Counted from the stretch's first letter, positions 1 through 6,300 are shown. The stretch is DNA of 12,780 nucleotides from Methyloprofundus sp. (GCA_013138555.1 WTCN01000144.1:1-12780); one strand, 5' to 3'. Made by a program: numbers and translations. The notes: generated by a model not told the origin, from the sequence alone.

Positions 1-161
1 GAACCGAAGAAGGTTCATGTGTGTTTGCTATTCTGATTAGTGTTATCGAAACCTGTAGAAAAAGGCAACAATCACCATGGATATATTTAGCTGCCGTTAT
101 TCACAATCAGCGGGTAGGTGCTGCGGTCCCTAAGCTACCAATTGTCAAAGGGTCTGAATAA
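1..161 (+). CDS. C-terminal end of an IS66-like transposase (partial, enters from the left edge)
   Basis: An open frame enters from the left edge and ends at a TAA (159-161). It encodes about 52 residues with the pattern S-V-I-E-T-C-R-K followed by S-P-W-x-Y-L and a short proline-containing tail. This resembles the C-terminal tail (IS66_C region) of IS66-family transposases, in which an SxxETCR helix and an SPWxYL segment precede a short tail. The catalytic DDE core would lie outside the window, so activity cannot be judged. The last 55 bp overlap the 3' end of the oppositely oriented SEFIR gene. I could not find a clear terminal inverted repeat after the stop. It may be the end of a whole element or a relic. 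That it is a transposase tail is likely; the IS66 assignment is made from memory of the family and is less certain. Confidence 0.6.
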   Translation, partial: TEEGSCVFAILISVIETCRKRQQSPWIYLAAVIHNQRVGAAVPKLPIVKGSE

Positions 162-850
162 TTACGTTTCTTTAGTGAAGAGAATATATCATTTCCCACT
201 TTATTATTTTCAAATACAAATCCAACTATAGGTGGATCTTGCAAACCTGGATCACTCATAAAAACCATTGCTTTCCATTTTGCCTTATTCCATAAATCAA
301 CATCAATAATGCTACTAAAGAACATTGATTTTCTTTCTTTATGATCTAATGGAGTAGCAGGTATTTCATGTTCTGGCACTTTACCAAGGGGGGGGCGTTT
401 AGATTTAGATATTCCTAATACTCTATCTCGTAATTTCTCTCTACCCTCTAATTCTTTAAAAGGGTAGTATGTATACGGTTGTAATGGCAATGGAATATAC
501 TTTTTATCATTACCATGAAGAACTATAGGGATATATTTTTTATTGTTGGTATTTAAAGTATATAACTGTTGTAAGATAAGAGAAGTTTCCCACTTCACAC
601 CAAGCCCATCGTCATTACCAGAGTTATCGTTAGCTCTTTTATAAAAAAGCTCAGAACAAACAATTAATACATAATCAGCTTCCTGAACTTGCCTCATCAT
701 CCATTTAGGCCATCCTTCAGGAGGAGCTTCTTCATATTGGTCAATTTCTGAATCAATTCCCTGACTACGCAAATAATTTGACAGTTCAAGTACTTCATCC
801 GAGAGTTCCTCAGATTCATGAGCATAACTTATAAATACTCTAACTGTCAC
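107..850 (-). CDS. SEFIR-domain protein (TIR-like), possible anti-phage effector with altered C-terminus
   Basis: This 247-residue protein starts at a GTG (848-850) behind a good Shine-Dalgarno stretch (GAGGAGAGGTG). Residues 1-132 are a clear SEFIR domain, a relative of TIR: VFISYAHESEE at 5-15, the GIDSEIDQYE strand at 31-40, PPEGWPKWM at 43-51, a hydrophobic strand with VLIVCSE at 61-67, and GVKWE at 84-88. Glu88 sits where an active-site acid would be expected by analogy with TIR NADases. Residues 175-230 form a second, unrecognised segment (LWNKAKWKAMVF, then PPIVGFVFEN). Residues 231-247 are read antisense to the transposase tail, so the natural C-terminus has probably been lost or replaced. 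Bacterial SEFIR proteins include a reported single-gene anti-phage system thought to deplete NAD; that this one does so is inference. No signal peptide or membrane helix is visible. Its DNA is AT-rich compared with the core genes. Confidence 0.82.
   Translation of the reverse strand: MTVRVFISYAHESEELSDEVLELSNYLRSQGIDSEIDQYEEAPPEGWPKWMMRQVQEADYVLIVCSELFYKRANDNSGNDDGLGVKWETSLILQQLYTLNTNNKKYIPIVLHGNDKKYIPLPLQPYTYYPFKELEGREKLRDRVLGISKSKRPPLGKVPEHEIPATPLDHKERKSMFFSSIIDVDLWNKAKWKAMVFMSDPGLQDPPIVGFVFENNKVGNDIFSSLKKRNYSDPLTIGSLGTAAPTR
388..395. repeat. G8 homopolymer inside the SEFIR gene
   Basis: Eight consecutive G on the plus strand read as CCCCCCCC in the gene and encode Pro153-Pro154 in the linker between the SEFIR domain and the C-terminal segment. 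A one-base slip would leave the SEFIR domain intact but change everything after it. G/C runs of this length are rare in this AT-rich stretch. Confidence 0.7.
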
Positions 851-901
851 TTAAACACCTCTCCTCTTTTAGACACTTAACATAGTCAATAAATGGAAAA
901 T

Positions 902-909
902 CCCCCCCC
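902..909. repeat. C8 homopolymer upstream of the SEFIR gene
   Basis: Eight consecutive C on the plus strand (G8 on the coding strand of the SEFIR gene) lie 52-59 bp upstream of its GTG start, where promoter spacing could be affected. Together with the run at 388-395 these are the only two G/C runs of eight that I found in the window. Confidence 0.65.
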
Positions 910-1207
910 AACACCCTTATACAATGTAAAATTTTCCATATCCCATCATATTAAAGCGCCTAAACTAGAAAAACCTACTTCATTTTTCCATGCTCCACAT
1001 AATAGCACCTTTATAATTGAAAGCAAGAAAAATCCACTGAGAAAAAATGGAAAACATTCCTCATTATTGAGACTCACTATAGAGAACAAAAATTTCAAAA
1101 AAAACAATACAAGAAATTGTTTATAATAAAGTAATGCACAATAAGTCTATCTTACACGTTAGTGAAATAATTGGTTTTATTAGTCATTTCCAATATGTTA
1201 GTGATAA

Positions 1208-1324
1208 AGGCTCACTGATACAGGAAAAAACAGAAGACCACCCATTATTTTAACCAAGAGTGAGGTTCAACAGGTTTTTATGCGAATGAATGGAGGTCAT
1301 TTACTGAGGGTAGTTGATACGTGA
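1208..1324 (+). pseudogene. Probable fragment of a tyrosine recombinase (integrase)
   Basis: A stop-bounded frame encodes about 38 residues, including PPIILTKSEVQQVF and then MRMNGGHLLRV, ending at TGA (1322-1324). The pattern P-x-x-L-T-x-x-E-V-x-x-V, followed some residues later by G-x-x-x-L, is typical of the start of the catalytic domain in integron-type and Xer-like tyrosine recombinases. The catalytic Arg, His and Tyr boxes are absent and the frame closes at once, so at most this is a decayed remnant. It lies between mobile DNA and a REP-like element, which fits. The match is short, so I hold the call only moderately. Confidence 0.4.
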
Positions 1325-1350
1325 TGAGCCTACTTCGTCAGAGTGGTTTT

Positions 1351-1399
1351 TTAGTCGCGATGCTTAAGCTATCGGTCGCGGCTAAAGCCCCTCCTACAA
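1351..1399 (-). repeat. REP-like palindromic element (GTAG type), copy 1
   Basis: On the minus strand the element starts with TTGTAGGAGGGGC, TTTA, GCCGCGAC and continues into a second palindrome around GCTTAAGC flanked by CGCGA-type sequence. The first 25 bp (1375-1399) recur exactly, in the opposite orientation, at 10026-10050. A leading GTAGGAG followed by a GC-rich hairpin is the layout of REP sequences mobilised by RAYT (TnpA-REP) enzymes. The element supplies the TAG stop codon (1394-1396) of the upstream gene. Confidence 0.7.
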
Positions 1400-1777
1400 C
1401 GTCTTAAGTGGGGAGCCTTTATAAAGCCCCTTCCTCTTTTCCTCTGCTTCTCTAACATCTTCAGGACGACAATCTCCCGGACATAGGAATTTCCCCATTG
1501 GGCGTAGAAAAGTGTAGGTGGCAGGGACGACGATAAAAACATCAGCAACCCGTTCAAATGCATCATGGGGCGGGGCGATTGCACTTAAGGCAGTGAATGG
1601 CGACATCACCACAAATAACGCTGATCCTACAATGGTTGTTGCCAAGCCTAAAGGGCGAGTTATTAGAAGGTCAATGGGGACAAAAAAAGGGTTGTAATCA
1701 GAGCTTTTTTCTTTAGCGAGTACTGGCTGGGTAAAGAGAAAACAACTGAGTAAACTTAGCAGTAGATATTTTTTCAT
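1394..1777 (-). CDS. Small exported or membrane protein of unknown function
   Basis: This 127-residue protein has a convincing signal peptide (MKKYLLLSLL start, hydrophobic core, VLA-K cleavage near residue 21). Residues about 38-66 are mostly hydrophobic and include RPLGLATTIVGSALFVV, which could be a membrane segment. A second motif, TFLRPMGKFLCPGDC, holds two cysteines (CPGDC). Short gammaproteobacterial proteins with paired 'RPLG...T..G.ALF' and 'P..YTF.RP.G.F' motifs are known to me only as uncharacterised, so I propose no function. The ATG (1775-1777) has no good Shine-Dalgarno site; the signal peptide supports the start. The C-terminus ends inside a REP-like element that provides the stop codon, so the last residues may not be native. 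The gene lies below petC but behind a terminator, so it probably has its own expression. Confidence 0.75.
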   Translation of the reverse strand: MKKYLLLSLLSCFLFTQPVLAKEKSSDYNPFFVPIDLLITRPLGLATTIVGSALFVVMSPFTALSAIAPPHDAFERVADVFIVVPATYTFLRPMGKFLCPGDCRPEDVREAEEKRKGLYKGSPLKTL

Positions 1778-1796
1778 GGTTGTTTAGGGGCGAGAT

Positions 1797-1830
1797 AAAA
1801 AAAGCGCTAGTTCGAAAGAAGTAGCGCTTT
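1797..1830 (-). terminator. Intrinsic terminator after petABC
   Basis: Perfect 9-bp arms (AAAGCGCTA at 1801-1809, TAGCGCTTT at 1822-1830) enclose a 12-nt loop. Read on the minus strand, the hairpin is followed by a run of seven T (1797-1803). It lies about 75 bp after the petC stop and before the next gene's start, as expected for a Rho-independent terminator of the petABC transcript. Confidence 0.8.
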
Positions 1831-1849
1831 ATTTGTGTCTGAAAATGAC

Positions 1850-1873
1850 GACCTAAGAAAAATAACTTAGGTC
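1850..1873. repeat. Inverted repeat between petC and its terminator
   Basis: Perfect 8-bp arms, GACCTAAG (1850-1857) and CTTAGGTC (1866-1873), enclose an 8-nt AT loop. On the minus strand the loop has a T run but none follows the stem, so it is not a standard terminator. It could be an mRNA 3'-end stabiliser or a small repeat unit. Confidence 0.6.
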
Positions 1874-1910
1874 ACTAAGTATTAGTGGACTAAAGTCCGC
1901 TCTACTTAGT
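1874..1910. repeat. Nested inverted repeat overlapping the petC stop codon
   Basis: Outer arms ACTAAGTA (1874-1881) and TACTTAGT (1903-1910) pair perfectly and enclose an inner GGAC-TAAA-GTCC hairpin. The petC stop (1906-1908) lies in the outer arm. It directly abuts the inverted repeat at 1850-1873, so three hairpins in a row lie between the petC stop and the terminator's T run. Confidence 0.6.
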
Positions 1911-2628
1911 GTATGTCTTTCCAGTATTCTTTCTTCAATAGATAGGCAATGATCCCGAATATAAAGATAAAGAATAAAACATATTTACCCATGCTTTCAC
2001 GTTTTAATTGTGCTGGTTCGCCAGCATAGACCAGAAAGTTAACAATATCATTTACTGATTTATCGAACTCTTCAGCACTCATTGTGCCTTCTTCTTCGAG
2101 TTCTAGCTCCGTGATAACTTCCTGACCATCGACAGTTTCATATACCGCGATTTGCTTGCCTTGAAGTTTCCACAGTGGGTTAGGCATACCGACATCAGGG
2201 AAAATGGCATTATTGACACCTAGAGGTTTTTTAGGATCGGCATAAAAACCTTTTAGGTAGCTATATAACCAGTCAGCGCCTCTTGAGCGGGCAATTAATG
2301 ATAAATCTGGTGGTTGAGTACCAAACCATTTTTTAGCATCATGTCCATTCATGGCTGTCAGCATTTTGTCATAAATGCCGGCTCCATCGGGTGCAACTTT
2401 GTCTAAAATTTCATTTTCATCAATATCAAAGTCATCCGCTAGGTTAAGGTAGCGGATATATTTTGTAGAATGACAGCCTAAACAGTATTGTACGTAGAGA
2501 TGAGCACCGTTTTCTAATGATGCTTTATCTGTTAAATCAATATCTGCCGAGTCCAGCTCCATACCTGCTGAAGCAAAAACTCCAAGAGGCATCAAGAGTA
2601 ATAGACAGGTTTGTAATAATTTTTTCAT
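1906..2628 (-). CDS. petC: Cytochrome c1 subunit of the cytochrome bc1 complex
   Basis: This 240-residue protein is the c-type cytochrome of ubiquinol-cytochrome c reductase. It takes electrons from the Rieske protein and passes them to soluble cytochrome c in the periplasm. The sequence shows a signal peptide (about 1-20), a covalent heme site CLGCH at 49-53, the conserved surroundings PPDLSLIARSRG (106-117), and Met148 in GMPNPLW as the expected sixth heme ligand. A C-terminal membrane anchor at about 214-231 is followed by a positively charged end. The length fits the proteobacterial family. It starts at ATG 2626-2628, one base after the petB stop, so the two are cotranscribed. It is the last gene of petABC, and a terminator follows. 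In many gammaproteobacteria sspA comes next; here it does not. Confidence 0.97.
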   Translation of the reverse strand: MKKLLQTCLLLLMPLGVFASAGMELDSADIDLTDKASLENGAHLYVQYCLGCHSTKYIRYLNLADDFDIDENEILDKVAPDGAGIYDKMLTAMNGHDAKKWFGTQPPDLSLIARSRGADWLYSYLKGFYADPKKPLGVNNAIFPDVGMPNPLWKLQGKQIAVYETVDGQEVITELELEEEGTMSAEEFDKSVNDIVNFLVYAGEPAQLKRESMGKYVLFFIFIFGIIAYLLKKEYWKDIH

Positions 2629-2629
2629 A

Positions 2630-4027
2630 TTAGTCTAGGCTCCCTTTAAGTTTTTTAGCCAGGCTTTTACCAGCATCTGCAATACCTGATGGGTTGGGGC
2701 GTGTATGCATCACAGTTTCACCATGTTCCTGTGTGGGAACTTCATGGGTCATTGCTGCAAAGGCATCCTTAATAGCAGGGATACGCTCTTCAATTGTGGG
2801 CTGTTCTGTTACTCGCTTGGGAAGTGGTTTGGTTTTTTCCCAGCGTGTATAGATCGGCATTAATAGGAAGAAAGCAAAATAGATTGCAGTACAAACTCTA
2901 GCCATTATTGTGGCATTCGCTGTAGGCGCTTGCATACCTAAATAACCAAGTCCTAAAAAGCTAATGACGAATAGGAAGAGTGCTTTTTTGTAGATACCAC
3001 CACGATAGCGGATTGACCTGACGGGGCTACGATCTAACCAAGGTAATAAGAATAATACAACGATCGCACCACCCATCGCGATAACACCGGCAAATTTATC
3101 CGGTATTGCTCTTAAAATCGCATAGAACGGAGTGAAATACCAGACAGGTGCAATATGCTCAGGTGTGGCTAATGGATCAGCAGGAATAAAATTTGCATGC
3201 TCCAGAAAATAACCGCCCAGTTCCGGCATATAAAAAATCACTGTGGCAAAAAAGAACAGGAAGACAGCAACGCCGACGATATCTTTTACCGTGTAGTAAG
3301 GGTGGAAAGGAATGCCGTCTACAGGATGTCCCCAAGGATCTTTAGAGTCTTTGATTTCAATGCCGTCAGGATTGTTTGATCCGACTTCATGTAAGGCAAT
3401 GATATGCAGGAATACCAGCATGATTAAAATCAGTGGAATAGCAATGACATGGAAAGCAAAGAAGCGGTTTAATGTCGCATCAGAGATCACATAGTCACCG
3501 CGTACCCATAAGGATAAATCATCACCAATGATGGGGATAGCGCTGAATAAAGAGATAATAACCTGTGCACCCCAGTAGGACATTTGTCCCCATGGTAGTA
3601 AATAGCCCATAAATGCTTCTGCCATTAAGGCAAGGAAGATCAACATGCCAAAAATCCAGATAAGCTCTCTAGGTTGCTTGTAAGATCCGTATATGAGCCC
3701 GCGGAACATATGCAGGTAAACCACGATAAAAAAGGCTGAAGCACCGGTGGAGTGCATATAGCGCACTAACCAACCCCAGGGCACTTCACGCATAATATAT
3801 TCTACCGAGTCGAACGCCAGACCTGCATCAGGCTTGTAGTTCATGGTCAGTAAAATACCGGTAATAAACTGGTTTACCAGGACGAGTAGTGCCAGAGAAC
3901 CAAAGAAATACCAGAAGTTAAAGTTTTTTGGCGCGTAATATTGCGCCATATGCTCATTCCACAGTTTAGACATTGGGAAGCGATCAAGAAACCAATTGCC
4001 GCAGTTGTTTAAATGTTTTGATTTCAT
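2630..4027 (-). CDS. petB: Cytochrome b subunit of the cytochrome bc1 complex
   Basis: This 465-residue integral membrane subunit carries both b hemes and the quinone sites of the bc1 complex. Heme ligands are visible as His92/His106 (RYMHSTG...YLHMF) and His193/His208 (FAFHVIA...FLHII). The second pair is 15 residues apart rather than the 14 of mitochondrial cytochrome b. The Qo-site motif is PVWYF at 294-298 where PEWY stands in mitochondria; as I recall, such a variant is known in beta- and gammaproteobacteria. SYWGAQVI (150-157) and the loop before helix E are typical. About eight membrane segments end near residue 393, and a soluble tail of about 70 residues follows. The ATG (4025-4027) overlaps the petA stop by 4 bp, pointing to translational coupling. 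Confidence 0.97.
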   Translation of the reverse strand: MKSKHLNNCGNWFLDRFPMSKLWNEHMAQYYAPKNFNFWYFFGSLALLVLVNQFITGILLTMNYKPDAGLAFDSVEYIMREVPWGWLVRYMHSTGASAFFIVVYLHMFRGLIYGSYKQPRELIWIFGMLIFLALMAEAFMGYLLPWGQMSYWGAQVIISLFSAIPIIGDDLSLWVRGDYVISDATLNRFFAFHVIAIPLILIMLVFLHIIALHEVGSNNPDGIEIKDSKDPWGHPVDGIPFHPYYTVKDIVGVAVFLFFFATVIFYMPELGGYFLEHANFIPADPLATPEHIAPVWYFTPFYAILRAIPDKFAGVIAMGGAIVVLFLLPWLDRSPVRSIRYRGGIYKKALFLFVISFLGLGYLGMQAPTANATIMARVCTAIYFAFFLLMPIYTRWEKTKPLPKRVTEQPTIEERIPAIKDAFAAMTHEVPTQEHGETVMHTRPNPSGIADAGKSLAKKLKGSLD

Positions 4028-4623
4028 GCGCTTGCCTCCCCGGTATCTTCGCCAATAATAATCCGTGTATCAGTGACATATCTGTGTGGCGGTACATCTA
4101 AATTTGTTGGAGCAGGAACGCCTCTGACGACACGTCCCGCTAGGTCGAATCCTGACCCATGACAAGGGCAGAAAAAGCCCCCGTTCCACTCCGGTCCTAA
4201 ATCATTTGGTGCAATTTCCGGGCGGAATGTGGGAGAGCACCCAAGATGAGTGCAGAGTCCGACAGCAATGAAAATTTCAGGCTTAATAGAGCGGAATTCA
4301 TTCTGACTGGAGGCGGGTTGATTCGATTCTAAGGAGTTAGGATCAGCCAGTTTAGCTGTATCACTTGCCAGAATCTCCAGCACATCCGGGGTACGGCTGA
4401 GAACCCAGACAGGCTTCCCGCGCCATGCGGCACGGATTAATTGTCCCGGTTCTATTTTTCTAATATCAATTTCTACTGGAGCTCCTGCCGCTTTCGCCTT
4501 GGTACTAGGCTGCATTTGTGACAGAAAAGGGACCGCAATGTAGCCAGTACCCACAGCACCAACGACTGTTAAAGCCGTTGTTAGAAATTGGCGTTTTGAA
4601 TTATCGACGCCTTGTTCGCTCAT
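4024..4623 (-). CDS. petA: Rieske iron-sulfur subunit of the cytochrome bc1 complex
   Basis: This 199-residue protein carries the 2Fe-2S cluster that accepts the first electron from ubiquinol. Cluster ligands are in CTHLGC (Cys124, His126; Cys129 is the disulfide partner) and CPCHGS (Cys152, His155; Cys154 is the second disulfide cysteine). The N-terminus has SKRQFL (9-14) followed by a hydrophobic helix (about 16-34), which looks like a Tat signal that stays as a membrane anchor, with KR instead of the canonical RR. The start ATG (4621-4623) has a strong Shine-Dalgarno site (GAGGAG, about 9 nt upstream). It is the first gene of petABC and follows hisC on the same strand with a 111-bp gap that holds a candidate promoter. 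Confidence 0.97.
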   Translation of the reverse strand: MSEQGVDNSKRQFLTTALTVVGAVGTGYIAVPFLSQMQPSTKAKAAGAPVEIDIRKIEPGQLIRAAWRGKPVWVLSRTPDVLEILASDTAKLADPNSLESNQPASSQNEFRSIKPEIFIAVGLCTHLGCSPTFRPEIAPNDLGPEWNGGFFCPCHGSGFDLAGRVVRGVPAPTNLDVPPHRYVTDTRIIIGEDTGEASA

Positions 4624-4675
4624 GTATTACGCTCCTCGTTGTGTTTTTTGTAACTTTTTCTTTATTATTGGTTCA

Positions 4676-4704
4676 ATAGTACATGAGAGTGGATGTCTTT
4701 TGAA
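4676..4704 (-). promoter_or_regulatory. Candidate sigma-70 promoter for petABC
   Basis: On the minus strand, TTCAAA (4699-4704) and TACTAT (4676-4681) are separated by 17 bp. Each matches 4 of 6 consensus bases. The site lies between the hisC stop and the petA start, leaving a leader of roughly 45 nt. I saw no clear terminator after hisC, so read-through from the his genes is also possible. Confidence 0.35.
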
Positions 4705-4734
4705 GCCTGTTTTAGTATTCTTTTGCTATTTTTC

Positions 4735-5814
4735 TTATATGCACTCTTTTAGTGCATTAATAAAGGCATTGTTTTCTTCTGGTTTACCAATGGTGACACG
4801 TAAACAGTCAGTTAATAAGCCTTGCTGTGATGAGAGGTTTTTTATTAAAATCCCTTGATCTTTTAAGGCGTTGAAAATATCTGTTGCTTTACCTTTAGGT
4901 GTGCGGAAAAGAATGAAGTTTGCTGCGCTCGGGCAGGGAGTCATCCCTGTTATGGTGCTTAACTGGAGAAACATTCTGGCACGCTCATGACATATTGTTT
5001 GGGTTTGTTCGGCAAATATATCGGGGTGAGAGAGCGCAAATTCAGCACTGCATTGCGTGAGAATATTGATATTATAAGGTAATCTTGCTTTGTTCAGCTC
5101 ATTAATAATGCTTGCCTTGCCTGCAATAAAACCTAAACGCAAACCCGCCAGACCCAGTTTAGACACAGTCCGCATGACTAATAAATTATTATGTCGCGTG
5201 AGCTGTTTGATAAAACTAAAGTCAGTAAATGGCGCATAGGCCTCATCAATAATAACCAGGCCTTTGCTCTGCTGGATAATTTTCTCAATCGCATCGCTAT
5301 CAAATAAGTTGCCTGTCGGGTTATTGGGGTAGGCAAGAAAGATAATTTCAGGTTGCTGGCTTTTTATCGTGGCTAATGTCACGGCAAGGTCAATATCAAA
5401 GCTATCTGCGAGTAGAGGTAGGCCCTGATAGTTTAGCCCTAAGCATTGGGCAACTTGTTGGTACATGACAAAGCTAGGTTCTGCTGCCATAACCGTCGCA
5501 TTGGCAGGTAATGCCATTAACAATAGTTGAATGATTTCATCAGAGCCATTACCTAATAATATTTCGCTTTCCGCCGGGATTTGGTTGTACTCTTTTAGAA
5601 TACGGCAAAGAGCTTTGGCCTCGGGGTCGGGGTAGCGATTAATTTCTGCATCATGGATGATGTTTAGCCATTCTGCTTTAACCGCTTCTGGCCAGGTATA
5701 AGGATTCTCCATCGCATCAAGTTTAATATAACCCGTTGCGTCAGCTACTTTATAAGCCGTTAATGCTCTGATTTCAGGGCGAATAACGGTAGAGATAAGG
5801 TCTTGTTCTGTCAT
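4735..5814 (-). CDS. hisC: Histidinol-phosphate aminotransferase
   Basis: This 359-residue PLP enzyme of aminotransferase fold type I makes histidinol phosphate from imidazole acetol phosphate and glutamate. Visible features are KLDAMENPY (31-39), the GNGSDE phosphate-binding stretch (88-93), AYPNNPTGN (161-169), IIDEAY (188-193), and the PLP lysine Lys219 in SKLGLAGLRLGF. The length fits the family. It starts at ATG 5812-5814, 15 bp after the ASCH gene stop. Its place below hisD matches the murA-hisG-hisD-hisC order of other gammaproteobacteria. A 7-bp hairpin (ATGCACT/AGTGCAT, 4739-4757) sits on its last codons but has no T run on the minus strand. Confidence 0.95.
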   Translation of the reverse strand: MTEQDLISTVIRPEIRALTAYKVADATGYIKLDAMENPYTWPEAVKAEWLNIIHDAEINRYPDPEAKALCRILKEYNQIPAESEILLGNGSDEIIQLLLMALPANATVMAAEPSFVMYQQVAQCLGLNYQGLPLLADSFDIDLAVTLATIKSQQPEIIFLAYPNNPTGNLFDSDAIEKIIQQSKGLVIIDEAYAPFTDFSFIKQLTRHNNLLVMRTVSKLGLAGLRLGFIAGKASIINELNKARLPYNINILTQCSAEFALSHPDIFAEQTQTICHERARMFLQLSTITGMTPCPSAANFILFRTPKGKATDIFNALKDQGILIKNLSSQQGLLTDCLRVTIGKPEENNAFINALKECI

Positions 5815-5829
5815 GTACTTAACGATTAT

Positions 5830-6162
5830 TTACGCATCAACACGTTTGAAATGGTGCACCCAGACTGGTGCGGATTCATCCCATTCCATGCCTTTGTGCA
5901 TATTTATAATCAGGTTTTTATACATTTCAAGAGAGGGATAGCCTTCTGCCTGTGCTTCGGCATCTCCCATATCGCCAATGGTCTCACGGGTTAAGTCAGT
6001 GACAATAAATTCTTGTCCTTCCAGGGTGAAAGTTTCATTAGGGTAAGCATAGACACCATCACGACGTTGCTGGGTTTTTCTGCCGCTGAGTGCCGCTTCG
6101 ACTAGCTTCGGGTGAGTTACCAGGCGGTCGATGCTACAGGTTTTTTCAGGTAGATCAGTCAT
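5830..6162 (-). CDS. ASCH-domain protein (PUA-like fold)
   Basis: This 110-residue cytoplasmic protein shows the ASCH hallmarks: LVEAALSGRKTQQRR at 20-34 (the GxKTxxxR motif near the binding cleft), a central strand EFIVTDLTRE, and the closing WVHHFKRV at 101-108. ASCH domains belong to the PUA-like superfamily and are thought to bind RNA or nucleosides; E. coli YqfB, a member, hydrolyses N4-acetylcytidine. Whether this protein shares that activity is unknown. It begins at ATG 6160-6162 with a weak Shine-Dalgarno site (AAGAGA). It lies 15 bp before hisC and is probably cotranscribed with it, though nothing suggests a step in histidine synthesis. A repeat-rich gap of 265 bp separates it from hisD, so the ASCH-hisC pair may have its own promoter. 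Confidence 0.78.
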   Translation of the reverse strand: MTDLPEKTCSIDRLVTHPKLVEAALSGRKTQQRRDGVYAYPNETFTLEGQEFIVTDLTRETIGDMGDAEAQAEGYPSLEMYKNLIINMHKGMEWDESAPVWVHHFKRVDA

Positions 6163-6195
6163 TTATTTTTCTCTTGTTGTTATGTAAATTTTAGT

Positions 6196-6214
6196 TCCCA
6201 CGGTCTGCGTGGGA
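6196..6214. repeat. Short palindromic repeat (TCCCACG / CGTGGGA)
   Basis: Perfect 7-bp arms TCCCACG and CGTGGGA enclose GTCTG. The form GTTCCCACG...CGTGGGA followed by an ATTCC-containing stretch resembles a widespread intergenic repeat of gammaproteobacteria. It lies about 35 bp upstream of the ASCH gene start. Confidence 0.55.
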
Positions 6215-6271
6215 GTTTATATGAGAACGCTCGTTGCATTCCGTAAAGCAGGGCATCAGCCCCTACCGAAA

Positions 6272-6300
6272 GATGCGCTTCGTGCCTCAGCACATCCTAT
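6272..6300. repeat. 29-bp dispersed repeat, copy 1
   Basis: The 29 bp starting GATGCGCTTCGTGCC and ending CACATCCTAT are identical, in the same orientation, to 10075-10103. The unit is an imperfect hairpin: GATGCGC pairs with GCACATC, and an inner GTGC-CTCA-GCAC stem is perfect. On the minus strand the outer mismatch becomes a G-U pair. Confidence 0.8.

Larger units (their letters stand above)
851..1393. other. Accessory intergenic stretch without an intact gene
   Basis: This AT-rich gap of about 540 bp lies between the SEFIR gene and the small membrane or secreted protein gene. It contains the SEFIR ribosome binding site (just above 850), a C8 run, a probable recombinase fragment (1208-1324) and a REP-like element (1351-1399). 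A plus-strand frame at 893-1126 is rich in Lys, Asn and His, has no recognisable motif, and looks spurious. A 39-codon frame at 1134-1253 (starting MHNKSILHVSEIIGF) has no visible Shine-Dalgarno site and I do not recognise it. The stretch looks like decayed mobile DNA. Confidence 0.5.

Noticed and set aside
1..16. GAACC/GGTTC inverted repeat at the left edge
   Set aside because: Arms are only 5 bp and lie inside the transposase reading frame; not a credible IS end or terminator.
893..1126. A 77-codon plus-strand frame
   Set aside because: It has low-complexity, Lys/Asn/His-rich content, no Shine-Dalgarno site and no motif, and it starts next to a C8 run. It is best explained as chance in AT-rich DNA.
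4739..4757. 7-bp hairpin at the hisC 3' end as a terminator
   Set aside because: The stem is perfect but overlaps coding sequence and is followed on the minus strand by an A-rich stretch, not a T run.
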